Part shown: positions 31,974 to 43,179 of the stretch, piece by piece
Layout: every line of letters begins with the position of its first letter
Numbering within the stretch: the stretch's first letter is position 1
From: Lumbricus terrestris
Taxonomy: Eukaryota; Annelida; Clitellata; Crassiclitellata; Lumbricidae
Length of the DNA stretch: 64,000 nt
Direction: 5' to 3'
Assembly: GCA_949752735.1 (NCBI GenBank)
Contig: OX457047.1
Span: 5,286,967-5,350,966 of the forward strand
Notes under the pieces: generated by a model
Seen by the model: the letters and a program-made list of their open reading frames with translations, nothing else
Databases searched by the model: none
Told to the model about the DNA's origin: nothing
Translations under genes and position numbers: made by a program

Positions 31974-32587
31974 ATGAAAGTAGGCTAGTGATGTTTCGTT
32001 AAGTTAAGGTGTGTGTATGAGGAAAATGTTTTTACAAAAATTAATGGAGGCAATAAATTATAAAGTAGAGCCTGATTGGATAAAATTTGCCTATCGAACA
32101 GATAATTATTGAAAACAATTAGATAGTGCAACGTTCTTACACGACACCTTTAACACGATGATAATTTAGGTTATATAGACTTCTGCTATAAAAGTAGTTT
32201 GATTGTAAGCTTTCTACCCTTGGTGCGAACAAACAGAAGTGGCTATTTTTATTATGAATGGCTGACTAACCTAATACTAATAAGAGTTTGTTTCTGGCGT
32301 AATAATATATTATGGGGATCGTTAATTGTTATCGATGAATTGATTGAATCATTGGTGTTTTTCAGTATAGTATGAATTAGGATGTTTTCAGCTCTGCCTA
32401 TACATCATGTGGTTCTCGTTTAATTGTTTACGTCCTGTTAGAAATTGGGTGTTCTGCCCAGCTGGTAGACTTCTTGCCTTTAATACGATTTCGGCTTTCC
32501 AATCCTCTTTTAGGTCAGCTAACAATCATTATGCTGGTCGATTGAAACAGTTATTGGCGGAGTTGCTGTGTAGTCACAGTGGTAATA
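31974..32587. other. No recognised gene
   Basis: AT-rich spacer. Contains an exact reversed TTAAAGGTGT motif (32144-32153). Confidence 0.4.
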
Positions 32588-32670
32588 GTTTCTTATTTAC
32601 TCACACAGTATACGATGACAAAGACCATGAACGTCGCCCGTCTCTATCCAGGATTTGGACTGGCACTGAC
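32588..32670 (-). repeat. Partial module M
   Basis: Diverged reverse copy with GATGACAAAGACCATGAACG, CGCCCGTC and GGACTGGCACTGAC. Confidence 0.55.
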
Positions 32671-32962
32671 TTGCTTTTGTCGCACGAACGTGCATTGACG
32701 TATTGCAGACGATAGAGAATAACTTGTGAAACAGAAACATTCTTCTATCGCTGATAGAGATAAAATAGTACACTCTTAATTAAAGTCTGTGATTTGTTTG
32801 ACCAGTTGTCACTTCTCATTTCGGTGAATACAATCCATGATTGTACCGCGCTACTCGGAGGAGTGCTGACGCGTGTTCGTTCGCTCTATTTAATTGGCGC
32901 GTATAAAACTTAAAAGTGGTGTACAATTTATCCCAGCCTCTTCATCAATCCAGGGGTATAAT

Positions 32963-33075
32963 AATGTATGTATGTGCACTTGTCATATTGCGCCTTCAAG
33001 ATTCCTACTCAGAAGCGCTCCCGATTCCAGCGCAGACACTGAATCGGAGTTTCACGCTGAAGTGCTAATGTAGAC
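32963..33075 (-). mobile_element. Partial tRNA-headed SINE (tail half)
   Basis: GTGCACTTGTCATATTGCGC, CTACTCAGAAGCGCTCCCGA, and GAATCGGAGTTTCACGC blocks. The tRNA-like head is absent. Confidence 0.75.
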
Positions 33076-33279
33076 CATTAAGTTTCTTTTCAGTGGCCGC
33101 AGCTTTATTTTCTTATTGAATACACTGAGTGATAAAAAAATCAATCTTTGCCCTCCTCCTTCATCTAGCTTTAGACTGGTACCGTCAGAGTACAAACATT
33201 TGAATCATTGGATGTCTGAGCTTTACTTCTTATACGATAATATTATATTCTTTACCCATAAATTCAGTTCATCATCCAC

Positions 33280-33376
33280 CTTTGTCCTATTTGGAGCGCC
33301 TCTGAGTAGTTTCCCTGAAGAGGCGCTATATAATACTTGAATGGATGAATGAATGAACGAACGAATGAATGAATGT
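33280..33376 (+). mobile_element. 3' tail of an L2-type LINE or its SINE
   Basis: GGAGCGCCTCTGAGTAG, CCTGAAGAGGCGCTATATAA, then a (GAAT/GAAC)n tail, as in the L2-type LINE 3' end at 61 kb. Confidence 0.8.
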
Positions 33377-33548
33377 CAAATTACTTTGACAGCTGGTAGT
33401 GCTGAGCAATTGTTGTGAGTGCAAGACTTATGAAAGTCAATACACAGCGATCGCAAGCTACTGTATACTCTGTCACCAACCTTATAGGCAGTCGTGGGAG
33501 TGGTACTGTCGGATTGCAAACAGCGGCGAATTTTCCATAGAACGGGTA

Positions 33549-33650
33549 ACTTCAGTTTAACTACACTGTGTTATAACATAGATCGTTAGCGTCGCCATCA
33601 TCTTTAATCCAGTCTTGAGGTTGGAACTGTTAAAATGCGATACAGTATCA
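33549..33650 (-). repeat. Diverged module M
   Basis: CAGTTTAACTACACTGTGTT and GTTAGCGTCGCCATCATC blocks are recognisable. The distal half is degraded. Confidence 0.55.
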
Positions 33651-34249
33651 CCAATTGAACCCACTTAAGAAATATAACCCTCCTAAAGTTGATTCTTTTG
33701 CCAGAAGAAGTTTTATTATGCGAATGTTATATAACTTTGCATGACTGTTTTCTATTATTTATTTCCTCTGTACGTCTGCTGGGGTCTATTAAAGAATATT
33801 CTTACTTACTTACTTTATGCTTAACGCTCTCACGTGATTGAGGACATCATGCGATTGTTGGGGCCATTGTTTGCAACGAACACACCTGAACCTCAACTTT
33901 CGATCTCTACACGATGCTCTCACTTCCGAATGAAAAGTTACTATTTTCACAGCTAACCAGTCCTGTTACCTAAAACTCATGAACAACTGTGGCCCCAGAT
34001 GTCGTTAGATCACATTCTGTTCGGTTTAGACTTTAGACGCCTTTAAAACGTGTTATCCACAGGCTATATATTCGCCTACGAACGTATCATATATAGGGTT
34101 CTTTCATCGTCCTGTACAAGCGCTGCTATCGATTCTCCCAACCACCTTTCTTGTTACTTCAATTCGGAGAACCATGTAAGTGTCTCTTGGTCTCTTGGAA
34201 CATGTAGCCTGAAACCGATATTAAACACGTCTGTTCGTCGATTTTGTTT
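33651..34249. other. No recognised gene
   Basis: Nothing supported beyond a near-match to the TTAAAGGTGT motif at about 34030 (reverse). Confidence 0.4.
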
Positions 34250-34545
34250 TGATTAAGCGCATGCGTATAAGTTCCTTTGCCCTTAGGCAGAATGTTCGAA
34301 TGTTTGACGTATCCATTCTTCTCAGTTCTGTGCTTTCTTTTTCAACTTCTGATAACCGTCTTTCATCTTTCTTCCAACAGTCTTTGTCTTGGTCTACCTC
34401 ATGTTCTTTTCCCCTCCATTTTCCCCTCTACGACTGTTCGTAGCATCCAGTCTCTTCTGAGTGTGTTCCAGATCCATCTTCTTTGTCTTTCTCTAATCAT
34501 GTATATCATCGATCTCTTTTATATCAATGCTATCATATAATGAAA
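34250..34545 (-). pseudogene. RTE-like LINE C-terminal fragment
   Basis: The minus-strand translation matches the last ~90 residues of the 24.6-25.6 kb LINE: a RQRRWIWNTLRRD-type block, GRPRQRLL, and AQNREEW. Several frame breaks. Confidence 0.7.
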
Positions 34546-34919
34546 GTCGAACCACGATGCATACAACAAACTGATATACGAAGGTCTGCACACTGCACAG
34601 CCAGTCTGTTCTGATTTTGTTTCAATTTCAGAATTCAGATGAATTGCTTTTAATGAACGACCTGCATATTAATAAGTCTAATATCCTATTATACATGCAG
34701 CGTTTTAATAATGTTGCTCATACTGTAAAAGGCCATCATCACAGAAAAAAGTTCCAATAATATTCATCCATGTTACACGCCAGATATTTATAACGTTGTT
34801 GAACACGATTTAAAGGTGTCTAGAGCAGATGGAAAGACAGATGACTGCTGATATTTGGGATATGGATATGGATAGGAATAATTTTGGATATTTGGCTAGA
34901 CTTTGACTGGCCTAGTTAG

Positions 34920-35195
34920 CTACACCGGTAAGTGCGAGCTGCATTCGTCTGTTGGTTGCAACGGACTGCGGTTCAAACCCCGGGCTGGGAGTTGACATTC
35001 AGAGATTTAGATATCTCGGGCTAGCACGTGTGGGACGCAGAGGTGCAAGCTGCTGCGGAGCGACCTTGGGCAAGTTGCTTACCAATCATTGTCTGTGGGG
35101 AAGGCAACGGGAAACCACCTCACTCATCTCATCCCCAGGGGCGTAAAGCCAATGAACCTGCCTTTCGGGCAGAGCACCATCATCATCATCATCAT
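34920..35195 (+). mobile_element. Second SINE-like element, tRNA-like head and (CAT)n tail
   Basis: A GGTTCAAACCCC B-box-like element lies near 34972, in a tRNA-like context. A body with GACCTTGGGCAAGTTGCTTA and AAGGCAACGGGAAACCACC follows, and a (CAT)n tail at about 35167-35190. It differs from the SINE with the L2 tail. Only one copy was seen here. Confidence 0.6.
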
Positions 35196-35866
35196 TTAAA
35201 ATCAGAGTTACGGCTTTAAAAGGTGGAACATGCAACATAATTATTTGTCAAAGGAAAAAGCTTGGAGCAGTTGAACGCAATTCATTATCTTCGATCGGTG
35301 AGAATCGAAAATACAGAATGTTTCAGAGATTTTCGAGAAAAATTGGCAAGGGACAGAACATAGAGGCAGTGTTAAAACAAAATATGCAAATGCAATAGCA
35401 CAACATTAGCTACCAAGATTCGACTTGTGAAGGCCCTCGTGTGGCCAGTGGCAACGTATACATATCTATTTTCGTTTAATGAAAATTCAATCTGACAAAC
35501 CGCAGAATGATTACAGATACAGGTTATACAAAATACGGCCCGCTTCACACGACACGCAGGTCGGGTACACAGCGGGTAGCTTAACACTGAATAAAACAAT
35601 ACAATTTATTATTTCTAACGCGCTTTAACAAGACACGTCTAGGCCTATCACAAAAGCGCACAGCCTATGATATCAACAGTCAATACAGCAAACAAAGTCA
35701 TCTGAGAGTAATAAAGTAGCCAAAAAACAACAACAACAACAACGAGTCACAATCGAAAGAACTCTGATAAAGACATAAGAAATATAGAAAATAATATAGA
35801 AAAGTATTTAAAAAGTCATCTTAAGTAGCAGTCGTCAGTGTTAGATAGATTGGCATATTATGTAGA
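35196..35866. other. No recognised gene
   Basis: Nothing supported. A short AAC trinucleotide run lies near 35727. Confidence 0.4.
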
Positions 35867-36075
35867 TCAAGGAGATGATTTTTTATCACGTCTGTATAAA
35901 ATGCGTGGAATGAAATTATGGTCGTCCTTGACTGGGAGCGAGAAGTCATGTGGTCGCAGACGAAGGTTATAGCAAATTTGCATCCGTGGAGGGAAAATGC
36001 TTCGCAGGACATGACTCTCGCATCTTTTGATTGAACGAAAGAGGTCAATGTCGGTCTTAGCTGCCCTTGCCACAG
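35867..36075 (-). pseudogene. LINE C-terminal remnant
   Basis: Minus-strand frame of 68 codons with the blocks YNLRLRPHDFSLPVKDD and NFIPRILY, resembling the extreme C terminus of some jockey/CR1-like LINE proteins. Everything upstream is lost or unrecognisable. Confidence 0.5.
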
Positions 36076-36499
36076 CACTGGCAGTGTCCTCTGGCAGGTA
36101 TCACATTCTATTGTGCTTCGGAGTTTAAAATTGCCAGCTAAGACTTGAAACACCATATTTAATAGCAGAAACAAATTTGAAGTGCACCTAATAATATTCC
36201 CTGTATTAATGTGAGACGGAAATGCAATTATATTCAACGAGTAATAATTATTACGAGAACCAGTGAAATACAGGTTCTTTAGTTGCAGCTGTTATTCATC
36301 GACATCTTGCAGATTTTAGAGCCGTTGACTGTAAAATATTTTCACCTTCAACTTCGAATTTACGGAACACCCACGATTGCGTAATATATACAGATCTTTA
36401 CAAGCCATTTTAAAGGTGTATAATGTGCGCTTGAGATTCGCAGTTTTATTTGATTTGTACAATATCTACCGCCATCACGCGTCAGATAAAGGCGTTGAT
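36076..36499. other. No recognised gene
   Basis: Spacer containing an exact TTAAAGGTGT motif (36410-36419). Confidence 0.4.
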
Positions 36500-36675
36500 G
36501 ATGTATCCAACCTTGCACGCTCCTCCTACTTTCACCTCAGTCGTCTCAGGGCCATTCTCAGGCCTGTCTCTGTTTCAGCCATGACATCCATAGTCCATGC
36601 ATCTGTCTGTTTCAGAATTGATAGCTGTAATTCTCTTCTTATTGGTCTTCCAAAGAAGCTTCGTCTATAATTCCC
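36500..36675 (+). pseudogene. LINE fragment downstream of RT
   Basis: Translation ARSSYFHLSRLRAI...SIVHASVCFRID-CNSLL-GLP matches the CRSCYYQLRQLR...LVHSFVVSRLDYCSAL region of the L2-type LINE here. A short orphan piece of an L2/CR1-like element. Confidence 0.7.
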
Positions 36676-36718
36676 AATCAATCCGTCATTAATGTTGCTG
36701 TCCTGCTACCACTGTTGT

Positions 36719-37275
36719 TTAACCCTCAGGCTACCAAGCTTTTTTGTAACACTGACTACCAATGGGTGGGGGGGTGTTACAACTCCCCTGGATTTTGGGT
36801 TTGGTTTGAGATATTATAATTTGCAATACATCAATGGATAGAGCATTCATTTCCGCAAAAAAAATACAAAATACCTCGAAATTATACAATTTTTACATGG
36901 GGACCCCTTTCATTCCACAACGTGTACAGTGCATGTATGCATGAACAGAATGTTAGATTCTGTGTGTTTTGAACAAGTGTATTAATAATTAAATATGTTT
37001 ATATGTATGTATATATATATGTATGTATATATATATGTGTGTGTACATGTATGTATGTATGTATGTATGTATGTATGTATGTATGTATGTATGTATGTAT
37101 GTATGTATGTATGTATGTATGTATGTATGTATGTATGTATGTATGTATGTATGTATGTATGTATGTATGTATGTATGTATGTATGTATGTATGTATGTAT
37201 GTACGTATGTATGTATGTATATATGTTTGTATGTATGTATGAATGTAAATATATATATATATATATATATTGTGC
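36719..37275 (+). mobile_element. piggyBac-like element (family c/f), left end with expanded TATG tract
   Basis: TTAA 36719-36722, CCCTCAGGCTACCAAG, the G-run/C-run subterminal hairpin region, and collinearity with 59110-59400 through AGATTCTGTGTGTTTT. It then passes into simple sequence. No right terminus of this family was found. Confidence 0.7.
37047..37240 (+). repeat. (TATG)n microsatellite
   Basis: About 48 units of GTAT/TATG, with few interruptions. Confidence 0.97.
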
Positions 37276-37517
37276 ACAAAATTAAAGTTATATATTTCTC
37301 AGCTGCAGCGGACAAAGTAGAAAAACAATAAACATCAGCGCTACTTTAATTATTTTTCTTAAGACAATTTTATAAATACTTTCAAAGTATTCTCTCCACT
37401 ATGAACAATAAATTAGGTTTTTTTGAACTCGCTAAATCCATTTTATACATTGAAATCAGCGAGACCTACCAGTTAAGCATTCGACACAAATCGGGAAACA
37501 TGCAAGGTACGCCTAAT

Positions 37518-38165
37518 TTAGAAACCTATCGGAGGCTAACCTTTAAAAAATCATATATTCGATAACCTGCATGAGGTATATTTTTCACCACACACCATTT
37601 GAGGTCTATGATATAAAATCAGACCATGTTTTATCAAAAATGACACTTAATTTAAGTTTAGCATGGAATTGACAAACTATGAAACATAACTAAGTTAAAA
37701 TATTAGCATAATCATCGAGTCTACGGTCATCTATACACAAGTAACGCTTTGCTGCATGCTTTCCACATACAAAGTTGCAGCACATAGGGTAGGTCTATGA
37801 CATCATCGATTTCAACATTATCTAGCTCAGAGACATCATTACAATCAACAAACTCTTCATTATCATCATCACTATAATCATTTTCAATACATAGATATCA
37901 ATTCTGGTATCAGTTTAGCTGCATTAGCTGCAGATAACCGTCGAAACCTCTTCAACACAACTAAATCATTAATAACATTGTCTATAATACAACGTCAGTC
38001 ACGTAACCATGCATTCAATAAAAAAATTAAAATGTGGGATTAAGCAAAATCATCTATGAACAGATACACAAAAACGTATGGCAAAATTTCAAAGCAGTAT
38101 AAACAATTCAGAGCAAATACTGACCGTGTGGTGAGAAAAAAACCAGGTTAACCTCCGAGGGTTGA
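37518..38165 (-). mobile_element. piggyBac-like element (family g/h) with acidic coding stub
   Basis: The right end reverse-complements to CAACCCTCGGAGGTTAACCTGG (TTAA decayed to TTGA). The left end TCGGAGGCTAACCT at about 37529-37542 is the decayed partner. On the minus strand at about 37780-37900 an acidic frame (SDDDNEEFVDCND) is preserved, the probable N terminus of a lost transposase. Same family as 45832-46213 and 31213-31535. Confidence 0.6.
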
Positions 38166-39331
38166 CACACCATATACGTCAGATTTCCCCATGGCTCAAT
38201 ATAAATTGACTTGTACATTCCTACATTCACACATTTTTAAGTCGATATAAGGTACCCACCATAAGTATTTTCTATGGAATAAAAAGTGGACATTATTAGC
38301 AAATGTAGAGGGTTCGTTTACACAAAATACTAGGTTATAAAATGTGATGATATTATCATCAGTTATATCACATTGTTCAAAAGTAATGCCCGATTTTTCC
38401 CAGGAACCAGAGGTTGGATACCATACTGTAGTGAAAACGACCCGACGATATTTGATGGCCATATTTTTATTCTATTTTATTCATATATTGTTTGTGTGCC
38501 GATACGAACTATTAGCCTATAACTAGCTAATTAACTTGATTTACGATTAACATATGTAGGCCTAAATGAATGAAGCAGGGAAGCTGAGTGACCACGGCTG
38601 TCAGAGGGTGCAAGAGAGAAGGGAGGAGCCAGAGCATGGCAATTGGGATGAAGAGAGGAGCGTGGTTGGGAGTGAGAAGGCTGATTGACAGGTGGAGGTC
38701 GAAGGAAGTGGAAAAGAGAGAATGAGCCAAGGGATGAGGAGAAGGCAGTTAGCAAGGGGCAGCTCACCGAGAAGGTTGTAACGTGGAAGGGAGTTAGCAA
38801 ACAGCAGCTCGCCGAGAAGGTTGGAGGCAACTCGCAAAAAGAGTTGACCGTAAGCGAAACGAAGTCTATAACTCGAAAAATGCTCTTATCATCATTGTTG
38901 TAAATACGTTGTACATAATATGATAATAATACGAGAAACATCAAAAGGTCTCAATGTCTCCGTTATATTAACATCACCCACGTGCTATACGCTGCAACTA
39001 AAGTCCCCCGAAGAGTTAGCCTGCAGCTCTATTAGCACCGCTGCCACCAGGTACTTCATGACCAGTACAGTTCTCGTGAAGTGTATAGTAAAGATCGTCA
39101 TTCAGTACACATACCTTTCAGATTATCGACTATTATCTTAAAGGCCTACGCTAATTACAGTGCCATTCTATAGAGAGAATGTAGAGCTACTTTCCAACAC
39201 CAATTGATTCGTCTTCTGACAATCGCAAGTGCTAAAAATAAATGAAAATAGGTGAAAATAGGTGATTTGTTACGTCTGTTTCGTTGGTGGGTGCTATATG
39301 TTTAGCATATCTTCTTGTTTGTTTGTTTGTT
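38166..39331. other. No recognised gene; contains a 45-bp duplication
   Basis: CAGCTCACCGAGAAGGTTG at about 38760 and CAGCTCGCCGAGAAGGTTGG at about 38804 are two copies of a ~45-bp unit in an open frame of 72 codons (38685-38903). No family recognised. The rest is unremarkable. Confidence 0.35.
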
Positions 39332-39542
39332 TGTGTGTGCACTTGTTATAGTGCCCCTTCAGGCTCTCTCTACTCAGAGGCGCTCCCGAATGCAGAGCGG
39401 ACACTGCATCGAAGTTTCACGCCGAAGCGCTGAGCAATTGTGAGTGAAGGACTTGCCCAAGGTTCTTACGCGACGAGGTGGATTCGAACCTCGAACCTTC
39501 CGGCTTCAAGGCAACGACGCCACCACTACACCACCGCGCCCC
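39332..39542 (-). mobile_element. tRNA-headed SINE, fullest copy
   Basis: Read on the minus strand: GGGGCGCGGTGGTGTAGTGG (A box region), perfect B box GGTTCGAATCC, CCTTGGGCAAGTCCTTCACT body, TTCGGCGTGAAACTTCGATG, then the L2-like tail (GGGAGCGCCTCTGAGTAGAG, CTGAAGGGGCACTATAACAA) and a (CAAA)n terminus. About 210 bp. Confidence 0.9.
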
Positions 39543-40287
39543 ATGTTTCTTGTCCATTGTTTCCGCTGAGCGATCACCTCTTCCAGTTTGGGATTTATTT
39601 ATTTATTTAGACGTTTTTGCGAAAATGTAATCGAAATCGTATATTCCTAGCATTTCAAATCCAAGCGCGGACGAACAACGTACTCAAGATCGTCCAATAT
39701 TGATGTAGTTTATGTACAGAAGTCAATGTTGCCATAAGCTGTCGCTAAGCTATGGATTCCTCCTCCTATGTCAAAGGGAGCGAACTCGCTGTTCTACTTT
39801 CTTAGCATTTTCTTGTATCATTCCCATTCCCTAAATACTGATCGAGTCTTTATGTGGCCTACTGATTTGAAGTGGGATTTCCGATTATGATGGTTAGCGT
39901 ATTATAGTCTTGCATATTCTAAATTATAACCATTGAGTACTATGAGTAGGCTGCTGTAAGTTGTCTATTACGTTACAGCAAAAATTAATGTGAATGCATT
40001 TATTCCTTCTTTATCATTTTTTGGCTATGTTTATCTTTCACATCCATACATTGCAATTGGCCACACAAATGTCTTCAAGATTCGCAACTTTGTGAAAAAT
40101 ATTGTTGTTATTATTATGGTTCTGCAACGTTTTCTTTGAGCTCGGTTGCGGTGTCGTAACCCTTTGCCAGAGGCGCTCTGCAAACACCCCTCAAAGATTT
40201 TCCGCCGACACTATATAAATTGTGGGTTATGACTCACGAATTAGCTTACACTCTGAACATCTCTTTCACAGTCACTATCCTCAGTCG
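39543..40287. other. No recognised gene
   Basis: Nothing supported. Confidence 0.4.
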
Positions 40288-40360
40288 TTAACCATAAGCT
40301 ACCAAGTTATATTGTGAGACGAACTACCATTGGTCACGGTGGTTACCACAACTTATGGCT
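40288..40360 (+). mobile_element. Decayed piggyBac-like left end
   Basis: TTAA (40288-40291), then CCATAAGCTACCAAG, TTGTGAGACGAACTACCA and CGGTGGTTACCACAAC, aligning block by block with the left end of the 59110 element. The C-run and G-run are eroded. Confidence 0.55.
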
Positions 40361-40482
40361 TTCTGGGGTTGTTTATTATATTATATTGTTATACAACAAC
40401 TTTCAACTCGCGATTGCGTTGGCGATCGATTCAATTATTTGCCAGACTCATTTCTTTTGCACCATGCTTGCACTCTATAGCA

Positions 40483-40640
40483 GTGCCAGTACAAATGCAG
40501 AATGAAGAAGGAGGGCGACGTCAATAATCTGTGTTATCGCGCTGTGACGTCACTGATCGTAGCCTACTTTGGAAGTGCCAGTCGAAAGTCTAGAGAAGGG
40601 AGGAGGGCGACACTAATAATTGTGTTATGGCACGGTATCG
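40483..40640 (+). repeat. Two partial module M copies
   Basis: 40483-40560 (AGTGCCAGTAC, GGAGGGCGACG, CTGTGACGTCACTG) and 40574-40640 (AGTGCCAGTCGAAAGTC, GGAGGAGGGCGACAC) are consecutive diverged copies. Confidence 0.6.
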
Positions 40641-41479
40641 ATTGACAGCAATAATCAACGTTGGTCCAAAACAAAGGCATTTACCTGCAAGTTATTCTAT
40701 CTTACGTTAAAGACAATAATATATCTTATCTTATTAAATGCACACTCTATTTGGACACATGTAAATCTTTTTCATAGAAATTATGTTCTATATATTTAAA
40801 TCGCTCAAATTCCAATGATATGTATCCTATACCACAATGGCTTGACGTCTATCTGTCCGCCTGTCTGTCTATCTGTCTGTGGGTAGATGGATATATATAT
40901 ATATATAATATATATATATATATATTTGTACAATGCAATATATGTTTCCGAAATTGCTACTTGTGCCACGTATCAGAGGTGTTACAGTTGATCAGATTCA
41001 ATGAGACTATAAGAAACCTTTATATCATTGAGTTTTGGTTTTATATATAATTCTAGTAAAGCGTACGAAAAATTCTCGGTTGTCGATTGTTATCAGTTAC
41101 AGATTGGCGATGGATATCAACGTTCTTTGTTGTCATAGGATGACGATAAACTTTGGAATAATAAAAAATCTTCTCAATGAGAGGTCGTAAGTTAATGAGT
41201 CCCCAAACTGTGCTATCTATATCTAATAGAACCTTATTAAATGCAGCCATTGGCAGCATGTGCTTGCGCCTTCACATTGCATGGTTTCGGAACATGAAGC
41301 CGCATGGACCTCGCCGTCCGATCGCTCAGTCATCTGAAGTCATTCCTTTTGGTTGCTTAAATTCTATAGCTCGAATGAGGATCGATGGATTCCGTCAATC
41401 GAGACCATTGATAAATAAAACATTGCTGACTAAAATCATTGCTACGGCAGTAGTGATAGAGTGGCGATTTGACACCCAA
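40641..41479. other. No recognised gene; short (AT)n tract and a dispersed scrap
   Basis: (AT)n at 40890-40925. Bases about 41100-41165 (GTCATAGGATGACGATAAAC, then AATAATAAAAA) resemble 340-405. No coding supported. Confidence 0.4.
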
Positions 41480-41536
41480 TTCTAGGAACGGCGACTTCTA
41501 GGAACGGCGACTTCTAGGAACGGCGACTTCTAGGAA
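41480..41536 (+). repeat. 16-bp tandem repeat
   Basis: TTCTAGGAACGGCGAC repeated about 3.5 times, grading into GGCTTCTAGGC repeats. Confidence 0.9.
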
Positions 41537-41600
41537 AGGCGCCTCTAGGCTTCTAGGCTTCTAGGCCACGCCTACCTAGGCTTCTAGGCTACCCCTACCT

Positions 41601-41890
41601 AGGCTAATAGCGCTTCTAGGCTAGCCCTAATTAGCATACAGGCCACCAGCGCACTTCCAGGAACGCCCTACCTAGGCCAATAGCGCTTCTAGGATACACA
41701 TAATTAACATACAGGCCACTAGAACTCTTCCAGGAACGCCCTACTTAGGCTACCAGAGCTTCTAGGCTATACCTAATTAGCATACAGCCCACTAATTCAC
41801 TTCCAGGAACGACCTACTTGGCTACAAACGCTTCTAGGCTATACCTAATTAGCATACTAGTACTAGCGCTTCTAGGACACGACTACTATA
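41601..41890 (+). repeat. 73-bp tandem array, type 1
   Basis: Units start at 41601, 41674, 41747 and 41820 (the last partial). Shared blocks are GCGCTTCTAGGCTATACCTA, ATTAGCATACAGGCC and CTTCCAGGAACGCCCTAC. Copies diverge by roughly 10-20%. Confidence 0.9.
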
Positions 41891-42102
41891 GCAGCGCAAG
41901 CCCCACTCCGACAAGAAATGACTCATCGGACGCATCCAGCAGAGCATTATGGGAGCTGCACTGGCTTCCACTCCTCGGCACCCTCCCCACAAATCATTCA
42001 AATTTCATATCCTCACTTGCAAACTGAGCCCTACTTAGCCGCACAAGGCCCACACCAACCCTAAATGACTCAGCATATACTCTCACCCTCTACGCCATTC
42101 CA

Positions 42103-42890
42103 CCTCACCCTCCAACCCTCCATTCCACCCCTCCCCACTCCCAAATATTCATTTTACACGCTAGAGCTGAACATTATGGAAGCGAGAAACTTAGAGAGGG
42201 AGCAAACAGGAGGCTAGAAACTCTATACATGGCATCTTTCACCATCCACAGCATTCAACCTCACCCTCCATCCCTCCATTCCACCCCTCCCCACTCCCAA
42301 ATATTCATTTTACACGCTAGAGCTGAACATTATGGAAGCGAGAAACTTAGAGAGGGAGCAAACAGGAGGCTAGAAACTCTATACATGGCATCTTTCACCA
42401 TCCACAGCATTCAACCTCATCCTCCAACCCGCCATTCCACCCCTCCCCACTCCCAAATATTCATTTTACACGCTAGAGCTGAACATTATGGAAGCGAGAA
42501 ACTTAGAGAGGGAGCAAACAGAGGCTAGAAACACTATACATAGCATCTTTCACCCTCCACAGCAATCAACCTCATTCTCCAACCCTCCATTTCACCCCTC
42601 CCCACCCACAAATATTCATTTTACACACAAGAGCTGTACATTATGGAAGCGAGAAACTTAGAGAGGGAACAAACAGGAGACTAGAAACACTATACATGGC
42701 ATCTTTCACCATCCACAACGTTCAACCTCACCCTCCAACCCTCCATTCCACCCCTCTCCAAGCACAATTATTCCTTTTACACACAAGAACTGGCCAATCA
42801 GAAAGCGAGAAACCTAGCGAGCGACCAATCAGAAGGCGAGAAATCCTACACACACGCCACCTCACCCTCCAAACCTCCACGCCTTCCCTC
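42103..42890 (+). repeat. 156-bp tandem array
   Basis: Five copies, with TTCATTTTACACG-type anchors near 42149, 42305, 42461, 42616 and 42772. The first three are nearly identical and the last two more diverged. Because 156 is divisible by 3, one plus-strand frame (MASFTIHSIQPHPP...) stays open over neighbouring copies. That is no evidence of a protein. Confidence 0.95.
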
Positions 42891-43179
42891 CACACACTCA
42901 CAAATTTAGCATACATATATAAAATTTAAGCATCTAGTAACTGATAAATCCTTAACATGAACCACTCAGAAGAAGATAATTCCTACATAGGCACCAAAAA
43001 TATTGCCAATTTTCGCCATTTTATTCGAAAATATGTATATAACAGCAATATATACAATTAAATTATACTAAATTATGACAATTATTCAGAAGTTGCTACA
43101 ATACTAAGCAAATTATAGCAGGCAAGCGCCATTTTCTTATATATTTCTTCTATATTTCTTACATTTCAAGCAAGTACAA
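42891..43179. other. AT-rich spacer inside the satellite block
   Basis: No repeat unit recognised between the 156-bp array and the second 73-bp array. Confidence 0.5.

Noticed and set aside
36989..37331. Tyr/Met/Cys/Val or Ile/His/Thr repeat frames
   Set aside because: Translation of the (TATG)n microsatellite.
42229..42528. Repeated 52-residue peptide starting MASFTIHSIQPHPP
   Set aside because: The satellite unit is 156 bp, divisible by 3; there is no sign of selection or of a promoter or splice context.
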